Shown: in pieces, positions 1-7,581 of the stretch
Layout: each line of letters opens with the position of its first letter
Position numbering within the stretch: the first letter of the stretch is position 1
From: JBBRHH01 sp038222915
GTDB taxonomy: Bacteria > Planctomycetota > Phycisphaerae > Tepidisphaerales > Tepidisphaeraceae
Direction of reading: 5' to 3'
Length of the DNA: 22,872 bases
Assembly: GCA_038222915.1 (NCBI GenBank)
Contig: JBBRHH010000023.1
Location: 1 to 22,872 of the forward strand
Position numbers and translations under genes: made by a program
Notes under the pieces: generated by a model
What the model was told of the DNA's origin: nothing
What the model saw: the letters and a program-made list of their open reading frames with translations, nothing else
The model's database searches: none

Positions 1-1
1 G

Positions 2-970
2 GCGTGTGCGTCCGGCAGCGTGGCGGTCCTTGCAGCAGTTCACCAGATCATGGCCGGCCTGCACGACGTGGTGCTCGTCGTCGGCGCTGAACAGCAAAAA
101 ACCATGTCGCCGGCGGAGGGGTCGGACGTGCTCGGCGCGGCGGGAGATTACGCGAACGAGCGCGCGCAGTTCGGCGAGTTCATGTTTCCCAAGCTCTTCG
201 GCCGGATCGCGGAGCTGTACACAAAACGGTACGGTCTGACCGAACGGCAACTCGCCACCGTCGCGGTGAAAAATTACGCCCATGCCTCCAAAAATCCATG
301 TGCGCAGATGCGCGCCAATGCGCTTTCGGTTGAACAGGCGATGCAGGAGTGTGATGCGAATCCGCGCCTCGCTCCGCCGTTGAAGATCACGGATTGCTCC
401 CAGATCACCGACGGCGCGGCCGCGCTGGTCCTTTGCTCCGAGCGATTCTTAAGGTCGCGCGATCGCACGCGGCCCAGCATTCGGCTCCAGGGCTTTGGCC
501 ACACCACCGATCATCTTTCGCTGGATCGAAAACAGGTTCCGGAATTTCCCATGGCGCGAAAAGCCGCTCATTGCGCTTACGAAATGGCCAACGTTTCGCC
601 GGCGGAAATCCACGCCGCGGAGATCCACGACTGCTTCACGATTTCAGAAATCGTCGCCTATGAGATTCTTGGGTTTTCCGAGCGCGGCCAGGGCCCCCGA
701 CTGCTCGAATCGGGCGCGACGGCACTTCCCTGGGCCCGCGATCGGATCGGAGCCCCGACGCCGTCCCACGCCATTCCGGTTAACGCTGGCGGTGGGCTCA
801 TTGGCGACGGCCACCCGGTTGGAGCAACCGGCGTTCGCCAGATCACGGAAGCCTACCGGCAGCTCACCCAAACCGCCGGTGAACGACAAGTCGAAAACGT
901 CCGACGCTATCTCACTTTCAACATGGGCGGCAGCATGACGACCAGCGTGGCCATGATTTGGGGAGTATGA
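2..970 (+). CDS. SCP2-type thiolase (acetyl-CoA acetyltransferase family), 5' truncated by window edge
   Basis: Thiolases of this family join or cleave acyl-CoA at the beta-keto bond, usually in fatty acid or sterol side-chain breakdown in the cytoplasm. The reading frame is open to the left edge. Its second residue is the cysteine of the ACASGS motif (codon 5-7), the nucleophile that carries the acyl group, so the N-terminal third lies outside the window. Downstream are TDGAAALVL, the HDCF motif (around base 628) that in SCP2-type thiolases supplies a second reactive cysteine, and GDGHPVGATG with its catalytic histidine at 812-814. The C-terminus has NMGGS in place of the CxGG of ordinary thiolases, again typical of the SCP2 branch. 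An internal GTG at 20 is not a plausible start because it would remove the nucleophile. The gene ends at TGA 968-970, 10 bases before a hairpin terminator. Family assignment is firm; substrate is unknown. Confidence 0.93.
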   Translation, partial: ACASGSVAVLAAVHQIMAGLHDVVLVVGAEQQKTMSPAEGSDVLGAAGDYANERAQFGEFMFPKLFGRIAELYTKRYGLTERQLATVAVKNYAHASKNPCAQMRANALSVEQAMQECDANPRLAPPLKITDCSQITDGAAALVLCSERFLRSRDRTRPSIRLQGFGHTTDHLSLDRKQVPEFPMARKAAHCAYEMANVSPAEIHAAEIHDCFTISEIVAYEILGFSERGQGPRLLESGATALPWARDRIGAPTPSHAIPVNAGGGLIGDGHPVGATGVRQITEAYRQLTQTAGERQVENVRRYLTFNMGGSMTTSVAMIWGV

Positions 971-977
971 ACCAATA

Positions 978-1010
978 AAAAGGCCCGGCACATTATGCGC
1001 CGGGCCTCGT
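978..1010. terminator. Bidirectional rho-independent terminator between convergent genes
   Basis: A perfect 9-base-pair GC-rich stem (981-989 AGGCCCGGC with 999-1007 GCCGGGCCT) encloses a 9-base loop. It has AAAA on its left and a short T run on its right, so it can stop both the thiolase transcript and the oppositely oriented gene that ends at 1036. Confidence 0.85.
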
Positions 1011-1035
1011 TTGAGTTCTTACTGTCGGAACGCGC

Positions 1036-2823
1036 CTACAGATCGCCTGGCTTTCCGCCGCCGCCACGCGGCCGGGCCTGCATCATTGCCTGCATCGACG
1101 CCGCGGTGATTGCCTGGATCGTTTGTGACGGTAGATGACCATCAATCCGTACCGCGGTGCCCTTGGTGGCATAGGTAAAACCCAGCGGAGGCAAATTCGG
1201 CGGAAGCTGCAACTGAATGTTCTGCCCAAGCTGCATGTTTGCGATCTTGATGCCGCCGGTCACGGCCTTGTCGATCGCGAAGTAACCGGCTGTAAACCGC
1301 TCTTTTGGCAGCTTGTCAACCACGTCCTTCACCTGCACCTGCTGTGACAACGTATCCGTCCCGGCCTTGGCCGCGGTGATCGCGTCGCTCATCAGTTTCT
1401 CGTCCTCACCCATGATCTGCAAGACGTGCGAATCGTCGGCCACGCCCATGAACGCCTGCGTTCCCTTCGGGCCGTAGATGATGTTCATCATCTGCTGGGC
1501 CATCATCTCTTCGGGCTTCTTGGGGTCCGCCTGGATCGTTGACTGCACGAGATCAAACTTTACACCGTCCACCGTCTTCGCGGCCGGCGTTACAGTCAAC
1601 TTCTGCTTGGCGCCCGGCATCAACTGCATGATATCCTGCATGGCGGTGCGGCTCTTTGCCTGGCCCGCCATGATCGCTTTGGCGTCACCGTCAATCACAG
1701 TCACGCCTTTCACCATGCCTGCCGCGCCGCCATTGGGATCCAGGACGATTCCAAAATCGCCGCCCTTTATCGCCTTCAGTGTCGAATGCATGGCGTCCAG
1801 CGCGGCCAGAATCTTCTTGCCGTCATCGCCCAGATTTTCCAGCTCTTTCTTGAGCGGCTCATCCAGCGACGACAGCAGCTTCTCGGTTAGCGCCGGATCA
1901 TGCACAAACCCGCCATAAAAAATGTAGTCCTCTTCGGGAAGCCCGGTGAGCAATGAACCATTCGAATTCTTCACCTGCGCGATGTTCTTCCCGAACTCGG
2001 TGTCGGGCAAAAACTCGGCCATGAACGTCGTGTTGATGCCTTCCTTGCTCAGGGCGATGCTGAATGTCGCCGCCTGCGCGCTGGCGACGCCCTCATTCAT
2101 CAGGTCAATCCCTCGCTCCAGCAGCAGCTTGATCAGCGACTCATATTTGGGCATGCCGTTGCCGGCCTTGTACTGGGCAATCGCATCATCAACCCACTGC
2201 TTGCGCTCGGCCGCGATTGGCGGCTGGACTATCGACTTGATGATTTGCATGTTGACCCATGCAGTCACATCCACGCTCTTGTCCTGAATAATCTTTCCGG
2301 TCTCGCCGGCGAGTTTCAGTCCGCCCGGCTTTTTGGACAGAATGGCCTTGCTCGGCACGAGCGCCGCGTAACCGTGCCAATCCGCCACCAGCGTGTCATC
2401 GTTGTCGTTGGGCAACCGGATGACATCAAACGCGCCATCTTTCTTCGCATCCTTGAAGTTCCCGATAAAGGCTTTGTAGTCAGTCACCGGAACCAGGATC
2501 ATCAGCGACTTGTCGGGATCGAGGTTTTCGGCCTTCGGACTGAACATGACGATTGCCAGGTCGCCGTCCTTCTTCAATCCGGCATTGACCCCCGCAGTCT
2601 GCATCAGCCAGCCCAGCGGATCGGCCATCTGCGGCGCCATCGCAACGAGGCCAAACTGCTGCGCCAGCGCCGCCACCTTCTGGCTCGTCGCCTGCAAGTT
2701 TCCAGCCTTGATCACCAGGAGCGCGTCGGCCGGCACCTGCTCAAGAACATCAGCGCGCGCCGGCGTTATGACCAGCGCGAGCAAAATAATTCCACTTGCC
2801 ACCCAACCATGACTGCGTTTCAT
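1036..2823 (-). CDS. Large exported protein of unknown function (DUF3352-like)
   Basis: A 595-residue protein. The ATG at 2823 is chosen because AAGGAG sits 7 bases upstream of it and a classical signal peptide (MKR, then a hydrophobic stretch ending TPARA|D) begins there; the longer TTG start at 2844 has no such signal. After the signal the protein opens with VLEQVPADALLVIKAGNL, the pattern of planctomycete proteins that resemble DUF3352, whose role is unknown. The rest is lysine- and aspartate-rich and soluble, with no catalytic motif I recognise, and ends in a GGGGKPGDL tail. It is probably periplasmic or envelope-associated. It lies 122 bases downstream of the aat-like gene on the same strand and ends at the shared terminator. 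The DUF3352 resemblance is from pattern memory and should be treated as tentative. Confidence 0.8.
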   Translation of the reverse strand: MKRSHGWVASGIILLALVITPARADVLEQVPADALLVIKAGNLQATSQKVAALAQQFGLVAMAPQMADPLGWLMQTAGVNAGLKKDGDLAIVMFSPKAENLDPDKSLMILVPVTDYKAFIGNFKDAKKDGAFDVIRLPNDNDDTLVADWHGYAALVPSKAILSKKPGGLKLAGETGKIIQDKSVDVTAWVNMQIIKSIVQPPIAAERKQWVDDAIAQYKAGNGMPKYESLIKLLLERGIDLMNEGVASAQAATFSIALSKEGINTTFMAEFLPDTEFGKNIAQVKNSNGSLLTGLPEEDYIFYGGFVHDPALTEKLLSSLDEPLKKELENLGDDGKKILAALDAMHSTLKAIKGGDFGIVLDPNGGAAGMVKGVTVIDGDAKAIMAGQAKSRTAMQDIMQLMPGAKQKLTVTPAAKTVDGVKFDLVQSTIQADPKKPEEMMAQQMMNIIYGPKGTQAFMGVADDSHVLQIMGEDEKLMSDAITAAKAGTDTLSQQVQVKDVVDKLPKERFTAGYFAIDKAVTGGIKIANMQLGQNIQLQLPPNLPPLGFTYATKGTAVRIDGHLPSQTIQAITAASMQAMMQARPRGGGGKPGDL

Positions 2824-2945
2824 ATCGAGTCTCCTTGTCCACAACCTCGCACAAGCAACACTTTGACTTGGCTCATCGTAATCGCACCGGTAGGCCGGTC
2901 AATCAGAATGAGGGTTAGAAAGCCCCCCTCCGTTTCGAATCAGCC

Positions 2946-3752
2946 TTAAGCAGGCCTCGGTGCCGCATTGCCCAGCGGCGTTTGCGCCTCTTGCCGCGCG
3001 TTTGGATCGTTCAAGGTCAGGAGACGCGCTTTGGCACCCAAGGTTCGGCGAATCCGCCGCTCCAATGCCAGTCCAATCCGGCTCGTCTCCAGACTGGTCC
3101 GAAGTGGCAACGGCAGCGGCGGACATGGCCGATCGTCCGCAACGCTGATCCTCTGTCGCATCAGCCTGCGGATCATTTGATCGAACTGCCACTGTCGAAC
3201 CCACTCTTCGCCGTAATTCACCATATGCTCGGCCACGCAGCACGTGTCGACCTGTTCAAAGCCCCGTTCGCGCAGGTGCAGCAGCGCCTGCCCATAGGCA
3301 AACTTGCTCGCGTTATCGACATGGCGAAACAGCGATTCAACCGAGATGAATCCACCAATGTGAATTCCAAACCCCCCGCCCACCAGCCTGCCATTCTCCC
3401 ACGCCTCATAGCTGTGCGCCCGGCCGGCGCGGTGCATCGCGCTATATCCGATGACGAGTTCCGGCGTGATCCAGCTCTTGCCCTCGCGCGATTTGTCAGC
3501 ACAGTTCCGCACCACGTCGTCGAAAGCGGAATCTACGCGAAACTCAAACCGCGGCGAGAAGATGTACCGTTTCTGTTTGCGTGGAAATTCGATCTTGTCC
3601 AGGCGCTGGATGCCGCGATGCGTGTACTTGACCCACCCCACGGGCCCGTAGTCATCGTTGAGATAATTGGGAAAACGCCCCCGCGCATAGTGCCAGACCA
3701 TCTCCCGCACATTGGGGCGAATGTATGTGGTGGGGCTCTGAAGTAGAAGCAT
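2946..3752 (-). CDS. aat: Divergent leucyl/phenylalanyl-tRNA-protein transferase homologue
   Basis: Aat moves Leu or Phe from charged tRNA to the N-terminus of proteins and so marks them for the N-end-rule protease. The family order is visible: YARGRFP (residues 22-28), SAFDDVVRNCAD (75-86), SWITPELV (93-100), GRAHSYEAW (110-118), VESLFRHVDNASK (138-150) and the Asp of the active-site strand at 169. Several key positions differ from the E. coli enzyme as I remember it. The WWSP-like motif is lost, GESMFS is VESLFR, the DCQ triplet reads DTC so the catalytic Gln is a Cys, and SLGA is NYGEE. The 268 residues exceed the usual roughly 230 because of a basic, proline-rich C-terminal tail after residue 200. 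Family membership is clear; the canonical activity is not certain. The start at 3752 has no strong ribosome-binding site. Confidence 0.82.
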   Translation of the reverse strand: MLLLQSPTTYIRPNVREMVWHYARGRFPNYLNDDYGPVGWVKYTHRGIQRLDKIEFPRKQKRYIFSPRFEFRVDSAFDDVVRNCADKSREGKSWITPELVIGYSAMHRAGRAHSYEAWENGRLVGGGFGIHIGGFISVESLFRHVDNASKFAYGQALLHLRERGFEQVDTCCVAEHMVNYGEEWVRQWQFDQMIRRLMRQRISVADDRPCPPLPLPLRTSLETSRIGLALERRIRRTLGAKARLLTLNDPNARQEAQTPLGNAAPRPA

Positions 3753-3885
3753 GAAGATCCAGGGCGGCCAAGTACAAATCGCGGGCCACCGACTGGCCCG
3801 ACCTGCTGAACCGCTGCGTCTTCTATGTCACAAGATACCCGCCACTGCAAGTCCTAAAACCTGTTGTGCGGGCCAACCAGCGGAC

Positions 3886-3905
3886 TTATCCCTTGGCAGG
3901 GATAA
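3886..3905. repeat. Perfect 8-bp inverted repeat TTATCCCT/AGGGATAA
   Basis: The arms (3886-3893 and 3898-3905) pair perfectly around the loop TGGC. It lies between the end of the Spy-like gene (3946) and the start of the aat-like gene (3752), both on the minus strand. No T run follows on either side, so it is not a standard intrinsic terminator. It could be an operator or an mRNA hairpin. Confidence 0.55.
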
Positions 3906-3945
3906 TATGGGACGGGTGTCGTGGATATGACGCATAACCCGCTTG

Positions 3946-4635
3946 CTAAACCCCCGGCGTCGCCGCCCCGCCAGCCTTGGGGGCTTGAAGAAGCTCCTTC
4001 AACCTCGCCAGTTGATCCGGAGATAAAATCGCTTTCAACTGCTCAATCGTATCCTCGCGAGCCTGCTTTGCCTTCTCCACCAGCCCAGCGCGGTCGCCAT
4101 CCGCTCCGGGTTTGAGCGCTTCGAATTTTTTCTGCACATCAACAACGAGCGCGTCAAATTTTGTCTTCTGATCGCCGCTCAGATCCAATTTCGCGCCGGC
4201 CTCCTTAAGCCGGGCAGCGAACAGTCCAGCAGCCCCGCCTCCCTCCCGAAGCGCGGCCATCTTTTCCTGCACCTTTTGCTTCTGCGTATCGTCCAGCAGC
4301 GGAGCGATCTTCCCGCGAAAATCCGCCATGAACGCGCGCATCTTTTCCTTCCGCTCATCCGGCGGCGTCTGCTTGTCGCGGAACTCTTCGACCATCACCT
4401 GCAATTTTTGCTTGGCATCCGCAAAAATTTCGTCCACCTTCTTTTTCTGATCGTCCGACAGCCCGGCATCATCCAGTGCCCGCCGTGCCACCTCCAGCCC
4501 CAGCCCCGCCATTCCGACTTTTCGCTCGCCCGCCGGCGGCTGCGCATCAGCGCCACGCGCCATGGGCACAATCGCACAGCTACCGAGAACGCCAAGAGTT
4601 ACAAGCATTAGGCGCGGCAATAGCAGTGTTCGCAT
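3946..4635 (-). CDS. Spy/CpxP-like exported protein with LTxxQ-type repeats
   Basis: A 229-residue exported protein. The ATG at 4635 is preferred over the upstream ATG at 4746 because an AAAGGA lies a few bases upstream and a signal peptide follows (MRTLLLPRLM, hydrophobic core, cut near ARGA|D at about residue 29). The mature part is nearly all charged helix with repeated LSxDQ-type motifs: LSDDQKKK (about 59), LLDDTQKQK (about 113), LSGDQKTKF (about 152) and LSPDQLARL (about 204). This is the signature of the Spy/CpxP family, small periplasmic chaperones or metal and envelope-stress sensors. The ending is Ala/Gly/Pro-rich. It is read divergently from the YdjY-domain gene at 4851, with a 215-base gap holding both promoters. 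Specific function is unknown. Confidence 0.8.
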   Translation of the reverse strand: MRTLLLPRLMLVTLGVLGSCAIVPMARGADAQPPAGERKVGMAGLGLEVARRALDDAGLSDDQKKKVDEIFADAKQKLQVMVEEFRDKQTPPDERKEKMRAFMADFRGKIAPLLDDTQKQKVQEKMAALREGGGAAGLFAARLKEAGAKLDLSGDQKTKFDALVVDVQKKFEALKPGADGDRAGLVEKAKQAREDTIEQLKAILSPDQLARLKELLQAPKAGGAATPGV

Positions 4636-4662
4636 GATGATCCTTTTAAGACTTCTTTTAGA

Positions 4663-4674
4663 ACGCGTACGCGT
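4663..4674. promoter_or_regulatory. 12-bp self-palindrome ACGCGTACGCGT upstream of the Spy-like gene
   Basis: This perfect palindrome, which is also a tandem ACGCGT, is 28 bases upstream of the minus-strand ATG at 4635. It sits where an operator in the leader or promoter would be expected. On the minus strand a TACAAT (4682-4687) lies just upstream and could be a -10 element, but I see no matching -35. The role as an operator is inference. Confidence 0.35.
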
Positions 4675-4850
4675 AACAGATATTGTACTGCGCGCAACAT
4701 CGATCCGGTGCACACAATTTTCAAATGACGGCATGATGACAACCAATAAGGCTCGTCAGCAGCTTCATCCCGTCCAACTCCGCCTCCGCGGTGTTTCCCG
4801 CCTCCGGACATCGCTACACTGTATTGAATCGTCTCTGCAGGAGATCCACC

Positions 4851-5528
4851 ATGTTCTCGCGCCGACTATCCGCATATCTCGTCCCCTTTGCCATGTTGGC
4901 CTGCACCCTCCCGCTCCGCGCTGAAAACCATCCGGCCACCCAGCCCGCGGCCAACAAAATGGCCCACGTCGACGTCGACATCCAGAAGAAGCAGGTCCGC
5001 GTCGAGTGCGATCAGGTCAACGCCCAGATGCCCCTCGAATTTTTCTGCTGCGCCACCAACACCCAGGAACACGAAACCGTCCTCCGCACCCTCGCCAAAG
5101 CCTCCCACATCCACATGGGCCTCCTCATGCTCGGCCTGCAGCCCGGCGAACCCGTTCACTACATCGAAGCCGAAAAAAAATGGATGCCGCCCAAAGGCGC
5201 CCCCCTCAGCATCAGTTGTGAGTTCGAGAAAGACAATAAAACTGTCGTCGTCCCCGCTTATCGCATGATGCGCAACGTGAAGAACAAAAAAGAAATGCCG
5301 CCCTGCCACTGGGTTTTCACCGGCTCGCGCCTCAACGAAGATGGCTACGCCGCCGACATGACCGGCTACACCGTCACCGTCGTCAATTTCGACATGGCCC
5401 TCATCGACGTCCCGGAGCTCGCCAGCAGCTCCAACGAAAAACTCGAATGGGAATACAACCCCGACCTCTGTCCGAAAAAGGGCTCAAAAGTCACCATGAT
5501 CATCGAGCCCGCCCGGGAAGATAAATAA
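4851..5528 (+). CDS. Exported YdjY-domain protein
   Basis: A 225-residue protein. The start at 4851 is supported by AGGAG at 4839-4843 and by the signal peptide that begins there (MFSRRL, hydrophobic core, cut near PLRA|E at residue 24). Residues 38-105 match the YdjY-type domain common in planctomycete exported proteins: a DVDIQKKQVRV strand, then EFFCCATNTQEHETVL, then KASHIHMGLLMLGLQPGEP. The function of this domain is not known. A second half with paired Cys residues (SISCEFEKD, MPPCHWVFTGS) ends in a charged tail. It is followed after 37 bases by a six-helix membrane protein on the same strand, so the two probably share a transcript. A periplasmic or envelope location is inferred from the signal peptide. 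Confidence 0.85.
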   Translation: MFSRRLSAYLVPFAMLACTLPLRAENHPATQPAANKMAHVDVDIQKKQVRVECDQVNAQMPLEFFCCATNTQEHETVLRTLAKASHIHMGLLMLGLQPGEPVHYIEAEKKWMPPKGAPLSISCEFEKDNKTVVVPAYRMMRNVKNKKEMPPCHWVFTGSRLNEDGYAADMTGYTVTVVNFDMALIDVPELASSSNEKLEWEYNPDLCPKKGSKVTMIIEPAREDK

Positions 5529-5565
5529 CCGCAAGAAAAATAGCCGCGCCAGCCCAAGCTTCTTC

Positions 5566-6306
5566 ATGACCGAAATCCCCGCGTCCAATCCATCCACGCC
5601 GCCCAAAGTTAGTCTCGGCGCCGTCTTTCTTTCAACGCCAGTCATTGCGTTTGCGCTGGCACTCTTTCTTTCTCTCGTCATCGCAAAATCAACGCTCCCT
5701 CCCGCACCGGCCGACACCGTACTCGGCCCCTTCTTTGGCGGCCTTCTCCTCGCCCTCCTCATCGCCCCCGCCCTCATCGCCGCCAACAACCACTGTCACC
5801 TCTCCCTCCTCACCACCGCCGCCATCTTCCTCGCCATCGCCATCGCCTGGACGCTCACCATCATCCAAACCCCCGCCACGCCATCCCAGCTCCTCCAATG
5901 CATCGCCATCCTCGCCGCCTGGCTCATCGCCATTTTCGGCACAGTCTCTCTCCTCCGCGCCATCCGCATTCCCCCATCCATCGCCGCTGCGGCCGTCGTC
6001 ATCATCGGCCTCGCCTGGCTCAGCTGGCCCGTCTGGCTCTCCCCTTATCTCCCCGGCCAATCCGCCGTCACCTTTGCCGACCGCCTCATCGCCCCCAGCC
6101 CCATCTTCGCAACCAACGCCGTCCTCCAGCGTGAAGGCGGCTGGACCACCTCTCCCATCGCCTACCACCTCATCAGCCTCGGCCAGGACGTTCCCTACTC
6201 CATGCCCAACAACATCACCTGGTGCGTCACTCTGCATCTGCTCATAGGTGCGACAACCTTCGCCCTCGCGCTGCTCCTGAATCGCAATCCCCGCTCCGCA
6301 TCCTAA
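5566..6306 (+). CDS. Polytopic membrane protein of unknown function
   Basis: A 246-residue protein with about six hydrophobic helices (near residues 17-40, 52-72, 80-100, 108-130, 137-158 and 218-238). A soluble loop at 160-215 contains ADRLIAPSPIFATNAVL. I do not recognise a family. The codons end almost entirely in C (runs of CTC, GCC, ATC), giving the plus strand an extreme C bias. The start ATG at 5566 is the first in frame after the stop of the YdjY gene and has no clear ribosome-binding site, so translation may depend on the upstream gene. The stop TAA (6304-6306) overlaps the stop of the opposing amine oxidase remnant. It is probably in the inner membrane and may work with the YdjY-domain protein. 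Confidence 0.75.
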   Translation: MTEIPASNPSTPPKVSLGAVFLSTPVIAFALALFLSLVIAKSTLPPAPADTVLGPFFGGLLLALLIAPALIAANNHCHLSLLTTAAIFLAIAIAWTLTIIQTPATPSQLLQCIAILAAWLIAIFGTVSLLRAIRIPPSIAAAAVVIIGLAWLSWPVWLSPYLPGQSAVTFADRLIAPSPIFATNAVLQREGGWTTSPIAYHLISLGQDVPYSMPNNITWCVTLHLLIGATTFALALLLNRNPRSAS

Positions 6307-7581
6307 AACCTCTCGATCACCTCCCGCGCTGCGCGCTCCCCAGTCTCAATCGCTCCCGACACCGTCCCGCTCATCCCCTGATAATGTGTCGCCTCGCCCG
6401 CAAAAAACAGCGTCTTCTCAATCGGCCTCGCCAGCATCTCCATCGCATCCAGTCCCCCCACCGCCACATAGCTGTACGCGCCGCGCGCATACGGATCCAT
6501 CTTCCAATCCACCACCCGATATCCCTCAACCTCCCGTCGCACTTCTTCAACGTCCATCCCAAACATCCGTGCCAGCGCCTCCGTGGCAATCCGCAAAATC
6601 TCCTGATCGCTCTTCCCATCCAGCGCCTCCCCGGCCGGCCCTCCCGCCCATCCCATCAGCAGCGGCGCACGCACCGGCAGAAAACTCCACAATGTCGGAA
6701 TGGCCGATTCGCCCGAGTGCATGAAACTCATCTTCTCCAAAGACTCGTCCCCGCCCGGCGCAACCCGCGCCTCCCAGAACGCCTCGCGAAACCGCAGCAG
6801 CACTTTCACCACCGACCCCATCACCAGCTTCCCGGCCGCCGCGCGCTTCTCCTTCAATTCCGGCGCAAACTCCACCGCCCCCTCCGCTCCCGCCTCGGCC
6901 TGCCACAAACCCAGCGGTAGCGTGATGACGGCAGCCTTCGCCGCAATCGTTTCAACTTCCCCACCGGCAACAGGCCGCGCCTCTACGCTCACTTTTCCCG
7001 ATTCCCACCGCACCCGCGTCACAACCCGCCTGAGCCGAACCGCGCCGGGCGTAATCCCATCCGCCAGCCACGCCATCACCCGGTCATACCCGCTCAACAC
7101 CCGAAACAGCTTTTCCCCCTCGATCTTCGCCGACTCCTCCTCGGCCATTTCCAGCCCCCCGCACACTGATCTGCTCCGCGCGGGCCGCATTGAATCCCTC
7201 CACATACATCAGCGCCATCTGCTTCGCCCCGGCCAGCTCATCCTTCCCAAAATCCTCCGAGATAAACTGTGCAAACGATTTATCCCCGCGCACATCTTTC
7301 AATCGCGCCATTACGCGCTCCACATCTTCCCACATATCGCATTTGGACAGCCGCCCCGCGCGCCACTCCCAGTGTTCGCCATCCGCGTCACACACCATCA
7401 ACCGCGCCGCCCGCAAAATGTCCCACGTCGCCCGCGGCGTCCCATGCACAAACTCCGCCCCCAGCTCAATCGGCAGCGCAACCCCCGGATCGCGCCACGC
7501 GTGCACCCGCCCGCCGATCCGATCCCGAGCTTCCAACACAATCACACTCTTCCCATCGTCGCAAAGCGCCCGCGCCGCCGT
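6303..7581 (-). pseudogene. FAD-dependent amine oxidase, N-terminus lost and frameshifted
   Basis: Flavin monoamine oxidase family; intact enzymes oxidise amines or amino acids using FAD. The upstream part reads TAARALCDDG, SVIVLEARDRIGGRVHAW (the FAD-binding Glu and GGR motif) and ELGAEFVHG. The downstream part reads GLEMAEEESAKIEG through to LFFAGEATHYQGMSGTVSGA, the C-terminal FAD-binding motif. The two parts are in different frames. They join at a run of six C on the plus strand (7155-7160); removing one base restores VRGLEMAEE, so a single G insertion on the coding strand is the simplest cause. In addition the GxGxxG dinucleotide-binding motif that should precede TAARAL is absent in all three minus frames upstream of 7581, where unrelated sequence begins. 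The frameshift could be a sequencing error, but the missing N-terminus cannot. The gene is therefore called broken. Its stop TAG (6303-6305) overlaps that of the plus-strand neighbour. Confidence 0.82.
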
